Origin: Mucilaginibacter sp. KACC 22063
Lineage (GTDB): Bacteria; Bacteroidota; Bacteroidia; Sphingobacteriales; Sphingobacteriaceae
Reading direction: 5' to 3'
Assembly (NCBI RefSeq): GCF_028736115.1
Contig: NZ_CP117877.1
Coordinates: 1,488,001-1,552,000, forward strand
Length of the DNA stretch: 64,000 nucleotides
Part shown: one piece after another, positions 18,375 through 27,729 of the stretch
Layout: each line of letters begins with the position of its first letter
Position numbering within the stretch: position 1 is the first letter of the stretch
Program-made: the position numbers and the translations under genes
Notes under the pieces: generated by a model
What the model was told of the DNA's origin: nothing
What the model saw: only the letters and a program-made list of their open reading frames with translations
Databases searched by the model: none

Positions 18375-19976
18375 ATGAGATTATTGCTGCCAACCCTGAT
18401 CTTGCTGCTATTGGCTACGCAGGCGAAATCAAACGCCAATGACAGTCTTTACCTTGTGCTTAAAAATGAGATCTTAAATAAAAAGATTTTTGATGCGCGG
18501 AAAGAGGGCCGTATCAATCAGCTTAAGCATACGCTTGCCCGTACAGATAGTTCAGATTACAATCATCAATATAATTTATGTAGCGATATATATGATGAGT
18601 ACAGAGATTACATTTTTGATTCGGCACATGTTTATTCTCAAAAATTGCACTACCTGAGTACTTTAATGCACGACCATAATAAGCAGCACGAAAGCCGCAT
18701 AAAGCTGGCAACCGTTCAGCTTAGCTGGGGTATGCTTAAAGAGGCTTTTGACTATATCAATTCAATAAATCCTAAAGAACTAAGCAATGATCTGATGCTG
18801 AGTTATTACGGGCTTAAAGCTGCTGCTTACCTGCATTTGTATTTTTATAACACAGATCAGTTTTACGTAGATAGCAACCGTAAAAGAGCTACAGCTGCAT
18901 TAGATTCTGCATTGATGTACGCTAAACCAGGTTCTTATTATTACTACCGTTACAAAGCGGACCTGTTTGCGCTGAATGGTCAAAAAAATAATGCCGCAGA
19001 ATATTACAGAAAGCTGCTGGCCGATAGCTCGATCACTTTTCATCAGCGTGCAATGGCAGCCAATAACCTGGGCAATCTCTGCAACGGAGATGAAAGAATA
19101 GGTTTGATAACAACTGCTGCTATTTATGATGTAAGATCATCAACGAAAGAGACGCTGGCTATTTTTACACTGGCCAGGCATTTTTTTGACAATGGCAACC
19201 TGGAAAAAGCTGAGTTTCTGCTAAAGGAAGCACATGATGAGGCCTCTTTTTATGGTAACCGTATACATGAAGAGGAGATCGTGGCTTTACTTACTACTCT
19301 GAATGCTCAAAAATTAATTAATGCACAGGCTGCTAAAAACAAGATACTTACATTACTGCTTGGCTTGGTGGTAGCTGCTATTGGTGGTACACTGGGCATA
19401 GCAAAAGTGTTGTCAAACAGACTAAAGAAGGTAAAGATGCGCGAGGAAATGGTTCAAAAGAAAAACCAGCATCTTGACGAGATCAACAAAACGTTATCAG
19501 AAGACGGGCGTATCAAAGAAGAATATATCGGTAATTTTTTTAATATGATCTCGTGCTATATACAAAAGCTGGAAAAAATTAAAAGAACAGCAGATCATAG
19601 TTTCAAAACAAAAAACTTTGCAGAGTTATTAACCATAACAAGAGAGATCAACCCGAAAAAAGAACGTGAAAATTTATTCAATACCTTCGATAGGATCTTT
19701 CTTAAATTGTTCCCTAATTTCATTAATTCTTTTAATTCGCTGCTTAAAGAAGAGGAGCAGATATGGCCAAAAGGAGAGGATGTATTGAATACTAATCTCA
19801 GGATTTTTGCCTTAATGCGATTGGGTATTAAAGATAACCAAACCATTGCCAGCATACTGGAAAATTCTTTAAGTACCATTTATACCTACAAGACCCGCGT
19901 TAAGTCGAAAGCAGTGGTAAAGCCAGATGATTTCGATAAAAAAATAATGGAGATCAAATTAGGCGCGATGACTTAG
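18375..19976 (+). CDS. DUF6377-type membrane regulator with TPR-like sensor and HTH-like C terminus
   Basis: Predicted membrane-spanning regulator of 533 residues. Signal/anchor at 1-20 (LLLPTLILLLLATQAKS), a periplasmic all-helical TPR-like region to about residue 320 (for example KADLFALNGQKNNAAEYYRKLL), one TM segment near 325-347 (ILTLLLGLVVAAIGGTLGI), a coiled coil (KKVKMREEMVQKKNQHLDEINKTL) and a cytoplasmic C-terminal part with an HTH-like end: FALMRLGIKDNQTIASILENSLSTIYTYKTRVKSKA. That layout matches the DUF6377 family of Bacteroidota, commonly next to SusC/SusD genes. The pair of genes downstream on the same strand is such a set, so I infer that it senses the ligand in the periplasm and controls that operon directly. 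Divergent from the ECF sigma gene. Confidence 0.85.
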   Translation: MRLLLPTLILLLLATQAKSNANDSLYLVLKNEILNKKIFDARKEGRINQLKHTLARTDSSDYNHQYNLCSDIYDEYRDYIFDSAHVYSQKLHYLSTLMHDHNKQHESRIKLATVQLSWGMLKEAFDYINSINPKELSNDLMLSYYGLKAAAYLHLYFYNTDQFYVDSNRKRATAALDSALMYAKPGSYYYYRYKADLFALNGQKNNAAEYYRKLLADSSITFHQRAMAANNLGNLCNGDERIGLITTAAIYDVRSSTKETLAIFTLARHFFDNGNLEKAEFLLKEAHDEASFYGNRIHEEEIVALLTTLNAQKLINAQAAKNKILTLLLGLVVAAIGGTLGIAKVLSNRLKKVKMREEMVQKKNQHLDEINKTLSEDGRIKEEYIGNFFNMISCYIQKLEKIKRTADHSFKTKNFAELLTITREINPKKERENLFNTFDRIFLKLFPNFINSFNSLLKEEEQIWPKGEDVLNTNLRIFALMRLGIKDNQTIASILENSLSTIYTYKTRVKSKAVVKPDDFDKKIMEIKLGAMT

Positions 19977-20408
19977 CACTTGCTTAACATTAGGTGAAGT
20001 TTCGATAATAAATCGTAAGTAAAACGTTTTACATGGTCTAGATTTTTTACATCGGAATGGTGTGTAACTGATTGTAAATCAAATTTAAACTTAAAAAGTA
20101 GATTTGATTTTTCTTTGATTCATTCCCTGCTTTGCAAAACAACAGTATCGTATTCACAAATTTGTTGTTAGCGCGGCCAGCTTAGGTCCGCGGTGAAAGC
20201 TGCTACCCCACAGCTTCCATTTTTAGCCAATTATAGTATCTCCTGTCGCTTCATAATTAAGTAGCAATACGGAGTTTTTATAGTCTTTTTTTAAAAGAGT
20301 TTTTACAGCAAACTAATACACAATGCCATGAAACCTACCCCCACCTAAGGGCACAAATGCTCATTTAAGAACCAACTAAAATTTTACCAAAGTTTCTAAA
20401 CCGTTATT
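19977..20408 (+). other. 432-base intergenic leader before SusC, with a perfect 14-bp palindrome at 20019-20032
   Basis: No gene, tRNA or clear terminator hairpin seen. It holds GTAAAACGTTTTAC at 20019-20032, a perfect 14-bp palindrome with a central CG as in LacI-family or similar operators, 43 bases after the DUF6377 stop. The last 130 bases are A/T rich and end in AAACCGTTATT just before the SusC ATG. No good TAnnTTTG box was found. The long leader would suit a regulated promoter bound by the upstream DUF6377 protein, but this is inference. Confidence 0.4.
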
Positions 20409-23369
20409 ATGCAAATAAGAACTTTACTCAAAGTATTTTTCATTTTCATGTTTTCTCTGATAGCGCTTAACGTTAAGGCTCAACGGAGAACTATTACCGG
20501 AACAGTGGTCGACGAGAAGAACGTTCCGCTACCCGGGGTAACTATTAAAAATCAGGTTTCGGGTGCAGGCACCATGACCGATGCACAGGGCCATTTCAAA
20601 ATTGATGCAGGTGCTAATGAAAGCCTTTCATTTTCGTTTGTGGGTTACACTACCCAAACCCGAAAACCCAATGCAGATACGCAGATCATGATCAACCTTA
20701 ACCCGGCCAACAGCAGCCTTAATGAAGTTGTTGTAATTGGATACGGTACACAGGACAGGGATAAGGTAACCTCTGCGAACGATAAGGTTTCTGCAAAAGA
20801 TTTCAGGCAAAGTGGTGCCAGAAACCCGCTTGACCTGATACAGGGAAAAGTGGCAGGTTTAAACCTGACCCGTACCAGCGGATCCAATCCGAATAGTGGT
20901 GTTTCAGTACAGTTACGTGGTGCTGTTACTGTTACCGGTAGCGCCAGCCCGCTTTATGTAGTTGACGGTATTCCTTACCCTAACTCAAACATCCTTGATG
21001 TTTTGCAGCAGGACGATATCGAATCTATAGACGTCATTAAAGACGGCTCTGGTGCGGCAATTTACGGTACCACAGCTAATGCAGGCGTTATCCTGATAAC
21101 TACAAAAAAAGGTCAGGAAGGCCCTCCGCGTTTTGATTACTCCACTTATTTCAGAAAAGAGTATCTGCAACGCCGCGCTAAATTTTTAACTCCTGACGAG
21201 TTCCGTCAAAGAATTGCTTCAGGTGATATCAAACAGCAGGACTTTGGCAGCTCTACTGATTTTTACGATCAGTTGATCAACCACGGTAACCTGTCACAAA
21301 ATCATAACCTGGCTTTGTCAGGCGGAACTAACAAAACCCTGTACCGTGCAAGCATCAACTACCGGGATTTGCAAGGTATTGCCAAAGAAAACGGCAGAAA
21401 AGAATATAACCTGCGTTTCAGCGTTCAGCAAACCGGCTTAAACGACAGGTTAAAAATGCAGCTTAACGTGGCTACCAACTTCAACAACGCCAACTTATTA
21501 GGTGGCGGCGGCTGGGAAAGCGAGCTTACTAAAAACCCTACACTATCTAACTATAACCCTGACGGTTCATACCGTTTTGACCTTACAAGTACTAACGAGT
21601 TTGCAAGGTTATCGCAGGAGACCAGCTACCGTAAACAACAAACCACTACTGCAAACGCTAAAGCAGACTTGACCATTGTTGAAGGTTTAAAGGCAAGCGT
21701 GTTTGGTTCAGTAGTAAGAGACAGTTACCTGGATGGCCAGTACCGTTTAAAAGCAAGTGAAAACTCGGTGGAGAACACCGACTTCCCGGGCGGTGGCTAT
21801 GCTTACAGAGGCACTTCATTGTATCAGGATTTCGCGTTTGAGCCCACTATTCAGTACGAAAAAACCTTCAAAGAAAAACATGACTTAACTGCATTGGTAG
21901 GTTACAGCTATCGTTACCATATCGAAGAAGGCGCTTCAGCTTCAAATCGTGGTTTCATCAATGACCTTTTTCACGAGGATAACCTGGCACAGGGCTCAGC
22001 GCTGGCTTTAGGTAAAGCATCCATGTCGAGCTTTAAAAACGACAATACACTTGTTGCGCTTTTAGGCCGTATCAGCTATTCATATGATGATAAATACCTT
22101 GCGCAATTCATTTTACGTCGTGAAGGTTCATCACGGTTTGGTGATAAAAACAAGTTTGGTTACTTCCCTGGTGTTTCAGGCGGATGGGTGGTTTCAAGAG
22201 AAGGCTTCATGAAAGATGTTTCAGCAATTAACTTCCTGAAACTGCGTGTTGGTTACGGTATAACCGGAAACAGCGGTTTTGCCAATAATGCATCGCGCGT
22301 AACTTTAGGAGGCGGCGGCAGATATTTATATCCTGATGGCCAGTACCTGGAAACTTACGGCCCTAACAGAAACCCTAATCCTGACTTGAAATGGGAAACT
22401 AAGCGCGAGTTAAACATCGGTGCCGACTTCTCCCTGATAGGCAACCGCCTGTCTGGTAAGTTGGAGTTGTTTAAACGCACTACAAAAGATTTACTTGATA
22501 CCTATACCTCGCCACAACCTCCGTTTATCCAGTCAAGCATCTACACAAACGTAGGTACAATATCTTCAAAAGGTATTGAATTGTCTTTAAGCTACAGCGC
22601 AGTTAAGTCTAAAAACTTTAGCTGGGATGTTGATGCAACATTCTCAACTCTGCGCAATACGCTTGATTCGTATTCAAACGACCAGTACAAAGTGCTTTAC
22701 AAAACCTTTGGCGACATTGGCGGCGCAGGTGCGCTGGGTAACGCAATTACCACTTACGAAGGTGGACAATTGGGCGAATTCTGGGGTAAACGCTTTGCCG
22801 GATTCACTTCTGATGGCAAATGGCTGTTCTATAACAGAAATGGTGAAGCGGTTACTAATGATAAGATCAATTACTCTAAAGACCGCAATCTTACCGACTT
22901 AGCCAAAATTGGTAATGCTATCCCTAAGTACTATGCATCATGGAATAACGATTTCAGGTACAAAAACTGGGATTTGAGAGTATTCTTACGCGGTAAGTTT
23001 GATTTTGATATCCTGAATACTACTGCGCTTTCTTACGCCAATAAAACCTGGAGCGGAAATCTTTTAAGAAGCACATTTACTAAATATGCTGCAATAAATG
23101 ATACTTATCAGTACTCTGATTACTACATCGAGAGCGGTAGTTATGTGAAACTTGATGAGGTGACACTTGGCTATAATTTCAAATTCAAAACCAAATTAGT
23201 TCGTAACCTGCGTGTTTATGTTAGCGGCCAGAACTTAGCTACCATAACCGGCTATACCGGCAGCGACCCTGACTTTATACAGGATACAGGTACAGGCCCG
23301 GGTATAGATAGCAGAGGTGCATATCCAAGCACACGCACGTTTTTAGTTGGTTTAAACTTTGGATTTTAA
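20409..23369 (+). CDS. SusC/RagA TonB-dependent outer membrane transporter (no STN domain)
   Basis: TonB-linked channel of 986 residues. Signal peptide FIFMFSLIALNVKAQ, then at once the CarboxypepD_reg-like domain (RTITGTVVDEKNVPLPGVTI), TonB-box-like NEVVVIGYGTQ, plug (IESIDVIKDGSGAAIYGTTA with NAGVILITTKKG), and a barrel ending in TFLVGLNFGF with terminal Phe. In contrast to the SusC at 12532 there is no STN domain, so control by FecR is not expected; the DUF6377 regulator upstream is the likelier switch. The SusD partner starts 11 bases downstream. Confidence 0.96.
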   Translation: MQIRTLLKVFFIFMFSLIALNVKAQRRTITGTVVDEKNVPLPGVTIKNQVSGAGTMTDAQGHFKIDAGANESLSFSFVGYTTQTRKPNADTQIMINLNPANSSLNEVVVIGYGTQDRDKVTSANDKVSAKDFRQSGARNPLDLIQGKVAGLNLTRTSGSNPNSGVSVQLRGAVTVTGSASPLYVVDGIPYPNSNILDVLQQDDIESIDVIKDGSGAAIYGTTANAGVILITTKKGQEGPPRFDYSTYFRKEYLQRRAKFLTPDEFRQRIASGDIKQQDFGSSTDFYDQLINHGNLSQNHNLALSGGTNKTLYRASINYRDLQGIAKENGRKEYNLRFSVQQTGLNDRLKMQLNVATNFNNANLLGGGGWESELTKNPTLSNYNPDGSYRFDLTSTNEFARLSQETSYRKQQTTTANAKADLTIVEGLKASVFGSVVRDSYLDGQYRLKASENSVENTDFPGGGYAYRGTSLYQDFAFEPTIQYEKTFKEKHDLTALVGYSYRYHIEEGASASNRGFINDLFHEDNLAQGSALALGKASMSSFKNDNTLVALLGRISYSYDDKYLAQFILRREGSSRFGDKNKFGYFPGVSGGWVVSREGFMKDVSAINFLKLRVGYGITGNSGFANNASRVTLGGGGRYLYPDGQYLETYGPNRNPNPDLKWETKRELNIGADFSLIGNRLSGKLELFKRTTKDLLDTYTSPQPPFIQSSIYTNVGTISSKGIELSLSYSAVKSKNFSWDVDATFSTLRNTLDSYSNDQYKVLYKTFGDIGGAGALGNAITTYEGGQLGEFWGKRFAGFTSDGKWLFYNRNGEAVTNDKINYSKDRNLTDLAKIGNAIPKYYASWNNDFRYKNWDLRVFLRGKFDFDILNTTALSYANKTWSGNLLRSTFTKYAAINDTYQYSDYYIESGSYVKLDEVTLGYNFKFKTKLVRNLRVYVSGQNLATITGYTGSDPDFIQDTGTGPGIDSRGAYPSTRTFLVGLNFGF

Positions 23370-23380
23370 TAACGAATAAC

Positions 23381-25021
23381 ATGAAAAACAAGATATTAAT
23401 TTGCAGCCTTTTAGCTGGTGTAATGGCTATCACCTCATGTAAAAAGCAGGTTGAAGAACATGCCTATGACCAACTGGTGGCAGACAATTTCTATAACAAT
23501 AAAACCGAAGTGCTGTCTGCAGTATTACGTCCTTACACCCATGCCAATGCCTGGGTAACACCTTCGGGGCAGGATGGCTGGTGGAGGCCTGCCGAACTAT
23601 CAGGTGATCAGCTGGCATGGCCAACTAAGGGCCGCCACGGCGAAGACGGTGGTAAATGGAAACGTTTGCACTACCATACCTGGACCGTTGACGAAGGTGG
23701 ACTGAATAATGCGTGGTCGCTAATGTTCTGGGGTATGGGTTTATGTAATGACCCTATTGAACAATTGAGCAAAAGGGACATTGCCAGTATGGGCATCACC
23801 CAAACAGAAAAGGACTCATACATTGCCGAATTGAAACTGCTTCGCGCTTTCCATTACCTTAAATTAATGGATCTTTTCGGCAACATACCGATTGTAACTA
23901 AAGTGGGTGAGCCAGCCAAACCGGAGACCAAAACCCGTAAAGAAGTATTTAACTTTATTGAAAGCGAGATTAAGGAAAACATTGATAAAGCACCTAAACT
24001 TTCGCGCGCAATGCTGGGCCGTATGTCTCAGGCAGGCGGTTATGCCATGCTGGTAGAGCTTTATTTAAATGCGGAAGTTTGGACAGGTACACCACGCTGG
24101 GATGACTGTATTGCTGCTGCTGATAAGCTGATCAGCAACCAGGCCGGTGGCCAGAACGGTGCAATGGCGCTTGATCCTAATATTACAGATCAGTTTAAAA
24201 CTACTAATGACCTTTCAAAAGAGGTGATCTTTTCTATCGCTTACAATTATAGCGTTGCCAATTTCCAACCGTCATGGCCTTCAGAGTTTTATCACTTTAA
24301 GCAACAGGAGATTTATGGTGGTGGCCGCAACGGGAACGATGGTATAGTTGTAATTCCGGGAGTTTACACTACTTATGATGCTGCCGACCAACGCCGTTCA
24401 GACTGGTTGTTGATTGGCCCTATGTTTAAGTTTGTGAACCCTACCCAGCCTGTTTTAGCATCAGAAGAGTATAACGGCCAGCAACTGGTTTTCGTAGATA
24501 ATATCCGCAAAAACAAATCTGGTTCTACCGTAACCAATATGAGTGAAGGTGAAGAGAACAGCGGCGTACGTTTTAATAAATATAAATTAGGCAATCAATT
24601 TGCTGGTCCGGGTGGCGTACCTGCTATTGACCCTAACTACAATAACGGCGACTGGAATATTTACAGGCTTACCTGGATCTATTTTGCGAAAGCCGAAGCT
24701 TTAATGCGCAAAAATGGCGGCATTGCAACCCAGGATGTTTGCGATTTGATCAATGCCTGCAAGTCAAGGGCGTTTTCTACAGCTGATTGGGCTACCAGGC
24801 GTTATACCCCGGCCACCCTTACACTTGATGAATTGTTAGCAGAACGTGGCCGCGAATTTATTTTTGAGGGTTTCCGCAGGGATGATTTGATCAGGTTTGG
24901 GAAATTTGCTACAGCTACCTGGTGGGATCATAACCCTACAAATGCTACAAAAACCTTGTATCCGATTCCGCAGCAGCAGCGGGATCTTAACTCAAATTTG
25001 AAGCAGAACCCGGGATATTAA
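23381..25021 (+). CDS. SusD/RagB family outer membrane lipoprotein
   Basis: Partner lipoprotein of the SusC gene just upstream; 546 residues. Signal and lipobox LLAGVMAITSCKKQ with Cys20 as the lipid site. Core SusD motifs: YIAELKLLRAFHYLKLMDLFGNIPIV, AGGYAMLVELYLNAEVW, IYFAKAEALMRKNGG, and the C-terminal LDELLAERGREFIFEGFRRDDLIRFGKF with TLYPIPQQQRDLNSNLKQNPGY, all classic for the SusD_RagB family. No enzyme gene follows; the hairpin at 25118 ends the operon. Ligand unknown. Confidence 0.96.
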   Translation: MKNKILICSLLAGVMAITSCKKQVEEHAYDQLVADNFYNNKTEVLSAVLRPYTHANAWVTPSGQDGWWRPAELSGDQLAWPTKGRHGEDGGKWKRLHYHTWTVDEGGLNNAWSLMFWGMGLCNDPIEQLSKRDIASMGITQTEKDSYIAELKLLRAFHYLKLMDLFGNIPIVTKVGEPAKPETKTRKEVFNFIESEIKENIDKAPKLSRAMLGRMSQAGGYAMLVELYLNAEVWTGTPRWDDCIAAADKLISNQAGGQNGAMALDPNITDQFKTTNDLSKEVIFSIAYNYSVANFQPSWPSEFYHFKQQEIYGGGRNGNDGIVVIPGVYTTYDAADQRRSDWLLIGPMFKFVNPTQPVLASEEYNGQQLVFVDNIRKNKSGSTVTNMSEGEENSGVRFNKYKLGNQFAGPGGVPAIDPNYNNGDWNIYRLTWIYFAKAEALMRKNGGIATQDVCDLINACKSRAFSTADWATRRYTPATLTLDELLAERGREFIFEGFRRDDLIRFGKFATATWWDHNPTNATKTLYPIPQQQRDLNSNLKQNPGY

Positions 25022-25117
25022 CTATTAAACTGTTGTGCTTGTGTTTGCACTCAGTTACACATGCTTTTAAAGCATAAGAAGATAATTTTATGGGGTAATT
25101 AGTTTATATTGTTGGAT

Positions 25118-25151
25118 CAATGCAGCCGGTTTACTGGCTGCATTGTTTTTT
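25118..25151 (+). terminator. Rho-independent terminator after SusC/SusD
   Basis: Ten-bp perfect stem (CAATGCAGCC with GGCTGCATTG), 8-base loop, then six T on the plus strand. Confidence 0.85.
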
Positions 25152-25223
25152 AGCTATGATGTTATCATCTTAAAACAAAGAAGGGTGTGAACACTTTGCT
25201 TATATTGCCGTTACCACTACATC

Positions 25224-25784
25224 ATGCAGGATCTTAAAAGCTATATCGCATCTAAAGTATCAGTAAATGAAGATGACCTGCATACAATCATTTCAAAATT
25301 TCATAACAAAAGCTTGCGTAAAGGCGAACTGCTTTTAAAACGCGGCCAGGTGGCAACAAATTATTACTACCTTGCTAAAGGCGCTCTGCGGTTTTATTAT
25401 GACCAGGAGCAGGAACTTACAGCATGGATAGTGCAGCCTGGCGAGTTTTTTACAGAGATATCCAGCCTTAACCCTGAGCTACCCACCCGTTTCAATATAG
25501 AGGCTGTAGAAAACGCTGAACTTTATAGCATTAACAAACGCGACATGGAAATACTGTATCAGGCTATCCCGGCATGGCAGGAATTTGGACGCAAAACATG
25601 GGAAGCAATGGCTATACGCATGATCGATGAGATTATCCGCTTTCAGACCATGTCTGTAGAAGAACGCTACCTGGAGTTTCTCAAAAAGCCGGGTTTTATG
25701 CAGCTGGTATCTGTAAAGCAACTGGCCTCTTATCTGGGCATTACACCTAATGCGCTCAGTCGTATCCGCAAAAATCTTCGCTAA
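25224..25784 (+). CDS. Crp/Fnr family transcriptional regulator
   Basis: Regulator of 186 residues. Residues about 15-115 form a cNMP-binding-type jelly roll (KGELLLKRGQVATNYYYLAKGALRFYY, then WIVQPGEFFTEISSL), but the Arg/Ser pair that holds cAMP in Crp is not evident, as usual in this Bacteroidota subgroup. A dimer helix and a short C-terminal HTH follow (VSVKQLASYLGITPNALSRIRKNL). It stands directly before a dyad and a run of four same-strand genes for redox-type enzymes and another regulator, and probably controls them. Confidence 0.92.
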   Translation: MQDLKSYIASKVSVNEDDLHTIISKFHNKSLRKGELLLKRGQVATNYYYLAKGALRFYYDQEQELTAWIVQPGEFFTEISSLNPELPTRFNIEAVENAELYSINKRDMEILYQAIPAWQEFGRKTWEAMAIRMIDEIIRFQTMSVEERYLEFLKKPGFMQLVSVKQLASYLGITPNALSRIRKNLR

Positions 25785-25790
25785 CTTGTT

Positions 25791-25808
25791 AACTACCATT
25801 TGGTAGTT
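25791..25808. promoter_or_regulatory. 18-bp operator-like dyad before the NmrA gene
   Basis: AACTACCA (25791-25798), two bases, TGGTAGTT (25801-25808): a perfect 8-bp inverted repeat. It ends 20 bases before the exact -7 box TAGTTTTG at 25829-25836, so it covers the -33 region of the promoter for the oxidoreductase operon. A regulator bound here would block RNA polymerase. Confidence 0.7.
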
Positions 25809-25828
25809 TCGGGCATTGATATAGGGCA

Positions 25829-25836
25829 TAGTTTTG
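25829..25836 (+). promoter_or_regulatory. -7 promoter element of the NmrA operon
   Basis: TAGTTTTG matches TAnnTTTG exactly and lies 8 bases before the ATG at 25844, giving a nearly leaderless message or a very short leader. The dyad just upstream takes the place where a TTTG -33 box would be expected. Confidence 0.5.
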
Positions 25837-25843
25837 TCATACT

Positions 25844-26743
25844 ATGAACAATATTATTTTGGTAGCAGGTGCAACCGGGGAGCTTGGTGGCAAAATCTGC
25901 AAAGCGTTAATTAACAGACATGCTAAGGTAAGGGCTATTGTACGTGCAGCAAGCGACGAAGGTAAAGTTAGTGCCTTACGTAACAACGGTATCGAGGTTA
26001 TTGAAGCCGATTATGCTGATCACGAAGCGCTGATTGCAGCATGCAAAGGCGTAAGCTGTGTAGTGTCTGCATTGGCCGGTTTGCGCGATGTGATTATCGC
26101 TGCCCAGTCTCAATTACTGAAAGCAGCCGTAGCCGCCGGTGTTCCGCGCTTTATTCCTTCTGATTTTTGCACCGATTACACCCAGCTATTGAAAGGCGAC
26201 AACCGGAACTTTGACCTGCGAAAAGAATTTCAGGCAACGATAGATAGTAGCAATATCAAAGCGACATCCATTTTTAACGGAGCGTTTGCTTATGTACTAC
26301 AGTATAATATCCCACTGCTTAATTTAAAGGATAAAAGCATTGCTTACTATGAGGATAAATTAGATTGGAAAATCGACTTTACTACCCTTGATGATACCGC
26401 GGCTTATACTGCTGCCGCAGCATTAGATGACAATACACCACGTTATCTGCGTATTGCGGGTTTCCAGGTAAGCCCGAATGAATTGTCCGTAATCACCAAA
26501 GCGTTGTATGGAGAACAGTTTCAACTTCAACAGCAGGGCACAATGGAACAGTTTGCTATATACATCAAAAAGGCACGCCAGGAGCAGCCGGAAGGGGAGA
26601 GCGAGTTATATCCGAATTGGCAGCAAATGCAATACCTGTACAGCATGTTTGCTGCACATCATAAAGGTTTGGATAACGGCCGCTATCCTGAGCTGACATG
26701 GCATAACATTCAATCCGCTTTACCTCAATTACCCAATCAATAA
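25844..26743 (+). CDS. NmrA-like NAD(P)-binding protein
   Basis: Atypical short-chain dehydrogenase of the NmrA/isoflavone-reductase-like group, 299 residues. The N-terminal Rossmann motif is IILVAGATGELGGKI, followed by ICKALINRHAKVRAIVRAAS, where the Arg after the second strand suggests NADP(H). VEADYAD-like IEVIEADYADHEAL and VPRFIPSDFCTDYTQL are typical of this family. Members act as reductases or as redox sensors without catalysis; which applies here is not clear. First gene of a row with hydrolase, aldo/keto reductase and AraC regulator; 13 bases to the next gene. Confidence 0.88.
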   Translation: MNNIILVAGATGELGGKICKALINRHAKVRAIVRAASDEGKVSALRNNGIEVIEADYADHEALIAACKGVSCVVSALAGLRDVIIAAQSQLLKAAVAAGVPRFIPSDFCTDYTQLLKGDNRNFDLRKEFQATIDSSNIKATSIFNGAFAYVLQYNIPLLNLKDKSIAYYEDKLDWKIDFTTLDDTAAYTAAAALDDNTPRYLRIAGFQVSPNELSVITKALYGEQFQLQQQGTMEQFAIYIKKARQEQPEGESELYPNWQQMQYLYSMFAAHHKGLDNGRYPELTWHNIQSALPQLPNQ

Positions 26744-26756
26744 TCTGCAAATACTT

Positions 26757-27683
26757 ATGAAAGATCAATATACAGATGAACAACTGATCAAAGGCTGGAA
26801 GGGGTTTACTAACCATACTGTTGAGGTAAACGGCACGCAACTTCATTATGTTGATGGTGGCAAGGGCGAAGTACTTATTTGCTTGCCCGGCTGGCCGCAA
26901 ACGTGGTATTCTTATCATCCTATTGCCCCGGCTCTGGCTGAACATTACAGGGTAATTGTAATTGATATACGTGGTATGGGTAGCTCGGCTATGCCATCAT
27001 CAGGTTATGATAAGAAAACAATGGCTGCCGATGTGCATGAGCTAATGCAGCAATTAGGAATTCAACAGGCTTATGTGCTTGGGCATGACATTGGCGGAAT
27101 GGTAGCCTCCAGCCTGGCATTTAATTTCCCTCAAGCTGTAGCCGGTTTAATACTGGCTGATGGCCTGCATCCCAGCGAAGGCATGATGCAAATGTCGTTA
27201 ATGCCTGCTCCCGGCAGCTTTGGAGAAAAGATCGACCATCAACGCCCATATACATGGTGGATGGGATTTAACCAGGTGAAAGGCCTACCCGAACAATTAT
27301 TAGAAGGGCGATACCGTTACCTGCTCGACTGGCTATTCCACTATGTAATGGTAGACGATACTAAAATGCCTGACTTTGACAGGGAAGTTTATGCAAGTGT
27401 TTACAATCAGCCTGAAAGGATTTGTGCTTCAAATGCATGGTATCAAAGTTTTAATATGGATATTGAAGATGCCAAGGGCTATGATAAATTAAAAATGCCT
27501 GTTTTAGGTGTCGCCAGCGATGTTTCGTATGGTTACTATCAGTATGCATTGCCATCAATCGCTGAAAAATATGAACTGGCACACCTGGAAAATACAGGGC
27601 ATTACATGTTTGAGGAAAATCCTGAAACAGTGATTAAACTGGTATCAGATTTTATAAGTGAGCCGTACAAGCATAATATTTGA
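26757..27683 (+). CDS. Alpha/beta hydrolase (epoxide hydrolase / haloalkane dehalogenase-like)
   Basis: Cytoplasmic hydrolase of 308 residues. The oxyanion motif CLPGWPQTWYSY follows the fourth strand, the nucleophile elbow is GHDIGGM with Asp111, and the general base is His282 in NTGHYMFEENPE. An Asp nucleophile in G-H-D-x-G-G is the mark of epoxide hydrolases, haloalkane dehalogenases and fluoroacetate dehalogenases, as opposed to Ser in esterases. A cap domain spans about 140-230 (with YTWWMGFNQVKGLPEQLLEG). The natural substrate is unknown. Likely co-transcribed with the NmrA-like gene. Confidence 0.9.
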   Translation: MKDQYTDEQLIKGWKGFTNHTVEVNGTQLHYVDGGKGEVLICLPGWPQTWYSYHPIAPALAEHYRVIVIDIRGMGSSAMPSSGYDKKTMAADVHELMQQLGIQQAYVLGHDIGGMVASSLAFNFPQAVAGLILADGLHPSEGMMQMSLMPAPGSFGEKIDHQRPYTWWMGFNQVKGLPEQLLEGRYRYLLDWLFHYVMVDDTKMPDFDREVYASVYNQPERICASNAWYQSFNMDIEDAKGYDKLKMPVLGVASDVSYGYYQYALPSIAEKYELAHLENTGHYMFEENPETVIKLVSDFISEPYKHNI

Positions 27684-27729
27684 GCCGTAGAAGAAAACTG
27701 AACGTGCGCTGCGATGTGATCTTTGTGAT

